From Temnopleurus reevesii (taxonomy: Eukaryota; Echinodermata; Echinoidea; Temnopleuroida; Temnopleuridae): a stretch of DNA of 49,153 bases. The DNA lies in contig BQKZ01004342.1 in NCBI GenBank assembly GCA_036244855.1, positions 1 through 49,153 on the forward strand, given 5' to 3'. The position numbers and the translations under genes are program-made. How positions within the stretch are numbered: position 1 is the first letter of the stretch; every line of letters begins with the position of its first letter. The notes below the pieces were generated by a model. It searched no databases, had not been told where the DNA came from, and saw only the letters and a program-made list of their open reading frames with translations. This document shows positions 44,867 through 49,153 of the stretch, in pieces.

Positions 44867-47800
44867 AACTGTACGTACCACTATGCTAGAACGACTTAGC
44901 TACATGATAACTATATAATAGTATCAACTTATAATAATAATAGCTGCCTTTGAAAGGTAACTTATGAAACAATATATGGTGGGAAACTGTGCATTTCTGC
45001 TAAGCTCAATCTGAACACTTGTTTAAATAGTCAATCAGATACACAATGATTTTACACATCTTTTCTTCATCAAGTTTCGGTATAAACTGAGTCTCGTCTG
45101 AACATGGTTTAAAAATACTTGTTTCTCTACTTCAACCTCTTCTTCCTCTTCTTCTCTATCTATCTATCTTCTACTATATATATCACTTGCTACTTTCATC
45201 TAATACATAATTGTGCTGTTCCTACTTTGTTTTTTCTGAATATTGTAAAACTAATTCCAAGGCCATATTCCTCCTTCTTCATTTTCTTCTTTAACTTCTT
45301 CATCTTTTTATTCACTCTACGACTGCATTTACTCTCCCTATATCCCCTCCCCTCCCCTAGAGTGAATTTGTTACATTGCTTTCTTATTTTGTGAAACACT
45401 TTTATTACCTTGTCTAATATCTCCCTCCATTTTTGTCTCCTGAGGTCTTAATTTGTATCTCCTTTGTCTTCCTTCAATTATTCATTCTTTAAATGCACAT
45501 TAGTATGCATGTTGGAATGCATATTTATAACATTGTCTCTTATTCAGCAGTGTGAATCATGATATGAATTTATATTAATGGATTAAAAGAATTAATGCAT
45601 AGCAAGACATGACAAACCATTGTATCTAAAGCTGATTCTTTGTGCCCCCATTGAACTCCATTTAAATGGCTTTTGCCTGGAGGTTTATCAGCTTTGTGTC
45701 AAGCACTACGTGAGTGACATCTTCAACTGTCCAATAAGAGAAAATCAGAGTTAAAACTTAAATTGTTTCAATCGCAGCGCGCCAAATGAGATGGAGTGAT
45801 TTCTCTCACACGACACAGATGTCAGCGAGCGCTCTTTCCACCATCCCTGGGCTATAAACCAGCTAAACTGCTACTCAAATACTAGTTGTCACTCTATTGC
45901 CGAAGTGGGTTGATGGATAAAATGAAGGACTAAACAGCTCAAATCTTGTAATCCTCTGCATGACATTTGGGCAATCTTAAACATTAGCAGATCAACCCAC
46001 AAATCCTATCAGGACACTCGCATCTTTGCGTCTGGCAGCTAGAGATTCAGCATCTTAACAGCTCTGTCTCCACTCCTCATCTTTCAGAAACCACAATAAA
46101 ATGTTGGAAGGTTAAATCCACAATATAATACTATTTCTGTGGTGAATATAGAATCTTTACAAGTTCAAGCTCCTTTTTATTGTTTCCCTTTTATAATTTC
46201 TCTTTTCTGCATCATATTTGTATGATAGCATATATTGAAACAATAAAAGCGTACTGATTTTCAGAATGGCATTGAATCACTTGAAACAGTACAATCAAAT
46301 TCAACAGAGTTGGAAATATTTTAGTAGAATAGAAGATTTGTCACAGCACATAACCTTTTATATCATGTATTGAAAAGTGCCAATCTCACAATTGCAATAC
46401 TTTTAAAGTATATCAACTCCAATTTCGATAGAAAAATGATGGAGCATTAAACTTGTGTTCCAGTCGATCTGGGAAACAAATCTGCTGCTATCAGTGGTAG
46501 AATTTGCCTTTTAGTTTCTTAAATTTGTTCTTTATATGCACATCATAAATCTAAATTTTTTCTTTCTTCCACCCCAAAACAATAATGTGACCTGTTGATA
46601 ACTTAATTTGGTAAAAGGCAATATCTCTCTGCCTCTCCTCTGCTCTCTCAAGACTAAATCCATCTTGAGAACAAGCCTCGAGAGGGAAGCAGATAATAAC
46701 AAGTGCAAGTGGTTGAAGGGTGTGCAGAGTGTGCGCGCTGTAATTGCACTTGCAATGTTTCTCATTGTGTTCACATACGCTCCGCCAGACAAAAGCGCAT
46801 CAGGGCGTAGGGGCCTACACAAATCGGCGCATGCCTGAGCGGGCTGACCATAGTGGGGTATTTACACAGCCCGGGCTAGATGAACGCAAATGAAAATTGA
46901 GTCCATCGGGCAGGGGGCACTTGCACCATTTTTTAAGGGCTCTGGAGGGGGTTGTTGTTTTGCACTTGGATCTCATTAATTGAAGATGCATAACCATTGT
47001 GAAAAATTGTTTTCACGCTCGATTAAAGGTATCAAAGATGATGATATTTAAATCATTGATATTTCAGGCATGTCAAATAGTCAACTCTCTCTTCATCAAG
47101 CACATGATACAATTCTACACCGATTCATTTCATATCTCTGCCTATTTCTTTACAGACTATTCACTGTTTTTTGGGGGGAGGGGCAAGCAAGAAGGTTGCC
47201 TTGAAGAGCAGGCCTTTGTGGCTTGGACAAGACTACCTTGAATTTGACAAAAATGCAATTGAAGTGAATATAAATAATAGATATAATAGGTAAATATGAA
47301 TTATCCCACATTCCCTTTCTCTCTCCAAACTAGTTTTAATTTCCAACCACTTATCAATTCATAACTTTATATCTACCATGTTTTCACCTTCTCATTACAC
47401 TACTTACATTTCCATCTTACATCAGGTGATACATTCCTTCAAGCTATTGTCTATGCAATTAACCAGAACTGAATTGCATATTGAATCTATTTCACCTAAC
47501 ACCTCAAATCCATCGCTATCCCATTCCCCTGTTTTGTATTCAAGCCACATAGAGACTGGCACGTGGCTCCTCTACCCGACTAATATGTAGTTGTTTGCAA
47601 AGCTGCTCTGGTCCCCATTTCATCAGGGTAAAAGCAGATATGAAAGAATTAAAAGGAGTTCGGATTTCTAATTGGCTTAGAGCCAATGCCCTTTTCGATC
47701 AACTCCTTCCGACCAATTGCATTATCCTTTACCTAATCAACACTTTCTTCTGACCCCATTGAGATGATACATGTGATTTAATTGTATCTCTTCAAAACAC

Positions 47801-47908
47801 CTCTTCATTCAAATCTGCTATTTTTTCTGGTTTAGTTGCATGATACCGTTTTCATCAGATCATTCTGTACATCCCTCCTTGCAAAAGTACCCCTTGCGCA
47901 TAATTCCA

Positions 47909-47998
47909 CCCCCCCCCCCCAAAAAAAAAAGAAGAAGAAGAGATTAAAACATACATGTAAATTATCTCTGTCTCTCTGTCTCTCTATATCTCCCTTTC
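47909..47998. repeat. Poly-C/poly-A and CTCTGT microsatellite
   Basis: A C-run followed directly by an A-run and GAAGAAGAAG, then CTCTGTCTCTCTGTCTCTC about 25 bp later. Low-complexity only. Confidence 0.85.
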
Positions 47999-49153
47999 CC
48001 AACTCTATTGAAATATTGTATATTTATCTCTTCTCTGTGCAAAATTATATTTTATCTTCATCTCACTGTATTGCTCCTGTTTCCTTATCGCAACATCACT
48101 CTTATGGTACATAAAATCTTACATCCTTTTAACTAAATGAATAGAACTGCTGAAACTGCTTATCCGATAATGGAGAACTAGACAAGATTTTTACAATGTC
48201 ATGACAAACATTCCAGTTGTAATCCTGCAGATAGATTTCAAATCATTACTTGACATTTTTGTATCCTAGATTTATGAATTAATCAATATGGAGCACAAAC
48301 ATTGACATTCACATTCCCATGTACAATGTAAAACTGCCACAACGCTATAAATTTGATAAAAACTATGTTTATACAAATTCACCTAATCATCTGATTGGGT
48401 TACTCATAACACAGAGATTTATATTTTTGCTTACGTTAACAGAGAGGCAACATTCATTCAGTTTAAGCAAAGAGACATTCTCTTTGGTTTTGAAAGCCAA
48501 TACATAATCAAATAGGAAAAGAGAAATAGCCTTCACAAATTTAAATTCAAATAAAATATAGAACCAGGAGTTCTGAACGCTGCATGATAAATCTTAGTTC
48601 AAGTTACTTATATAGTTGTGAAATATGTAGAACTTCATCCTAAGTATGTGAAATACAATTTAAACTCCGGCAAATACGTAAAATTGCAACTTGCGAACAG
48701 AACTGGGACACTGTGCCTGCAGACAAAGTGTAAACTGAATGGCTGAGTGTAGGAAAGACGATCAGACGAGACTCTTTACCAGCCATTTACTACAATGTTC
48801 ACACAAGAATGTTTGCACAACTGCTGTAATTGACCAAGACCATCGCACACTACACCCCAGTCTAAGGCGCTATCCAGATCAGCTCAGGTCGAGAAATAAT
48901 TCAAGAAAGAAAGAAAATGCAGAAATGGTGCTCTCAGACAAATATGAACAATGCAAATAAAAGAAATGAGGGGCCAGCTAGAATGAAGTTCATGATTTCC
49001 TCTGAGACTGCCCTAAAAAGATTACTAACCCTGAAGAAATAAAGAGCGGTGTTTTTGAAGCTAAGGAGCAAGGAGGGATCAGATATCATTATGCTCCAAA
49101 GCTCTCATGCATGCTGATGCTCTCTATTTGATCCTCTTTTTCTTCTTACTTTC

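Larger units (their letters stand above)
41510..49153 (-). other. Upstream non-coding interval, last part
   Basis: Contains a MITE family 1 copy (42540-42714), a palindromic MITE-like element (44698-44866), pyrimidine-rich sequence (45120-45360), a GC-richer complex segment (46600-46980), and poly-C/poly-A plus CT runs (47909-47998). No TSP1 exon recognised. Where the next upstream exon of the gene lies cannot be seen. Confidence 0.6.

Noticed and set aside
1..49153. CRISPR array, operon, prokaryotic promoters or terminators
   Set aside because: Spliced eukaryotic gene structure throughout; none of the repeats has CRISPR geometry.

Overview
Eukaryotic, AT-rich, intron-dominated DNA. Nine confidently spliced coding exons on the minus strand belong to one gene, a THSD7A/THSD7B-type protein (thrombospondin type-1 domain-containing protein 7). 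They lie in transcription order from 24316 down to 11 and all eight exon junctions agree in phase. They total 1745 nt (about 581 residues): eight complete TSP1 modules and part of a ninth, matching the middle of the vertebrate protein. The 5' exons lie beyond 49153 and the 3' exons before position 1. A tRNA-derived SINE, many small foldback elements, CT/GA microsatellites and the deuterostome-like gene architecture suggest a marine invertebrate deuterostome, most likely a sea urchin or other echinoderm; that is inference.

Layout: 1-8171 is exon-dense (exons E9 to E3) with short introns, a trinucleotide repeat touching a splice donor, a SINE and several partial exon duplications. 8172-18624 is a 10.5 kb intron with foldback elements and microsatellites. 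18625-24316 holds E2 and E1, plus four partial upstream copies of E2 split by an insertion that can form a cruciform. 24317-49153 is 24.8 kb with no recognisable TSP1 exon. It carries MITE-like elements (one nested in another), a 562-bp TTAA-bounded foldback element, purine/pyrimidine tracts, and one weak candidate for an alternative signal-peptide first exon.

The most unusual feature is repeated partial exon duplication. E2, E3, E4 and E5 each have tandem partial copies in the neighbouring intron. One copy of E4 (copy C) differs from E4 at nine positions over 40 codons, all synonymous, and could be spliced as an in-frame 120-nt cassette. One copy of E2 also differs only at synonymous sites, keeps an acceptor, and then runs into a stop just after a complete TSP1 module. 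No rRNA, tRNA gene, CRISPR or bacterial-type feature was seen. Two isolated ambiguous bases (N) are present, near 15189 and 18617.
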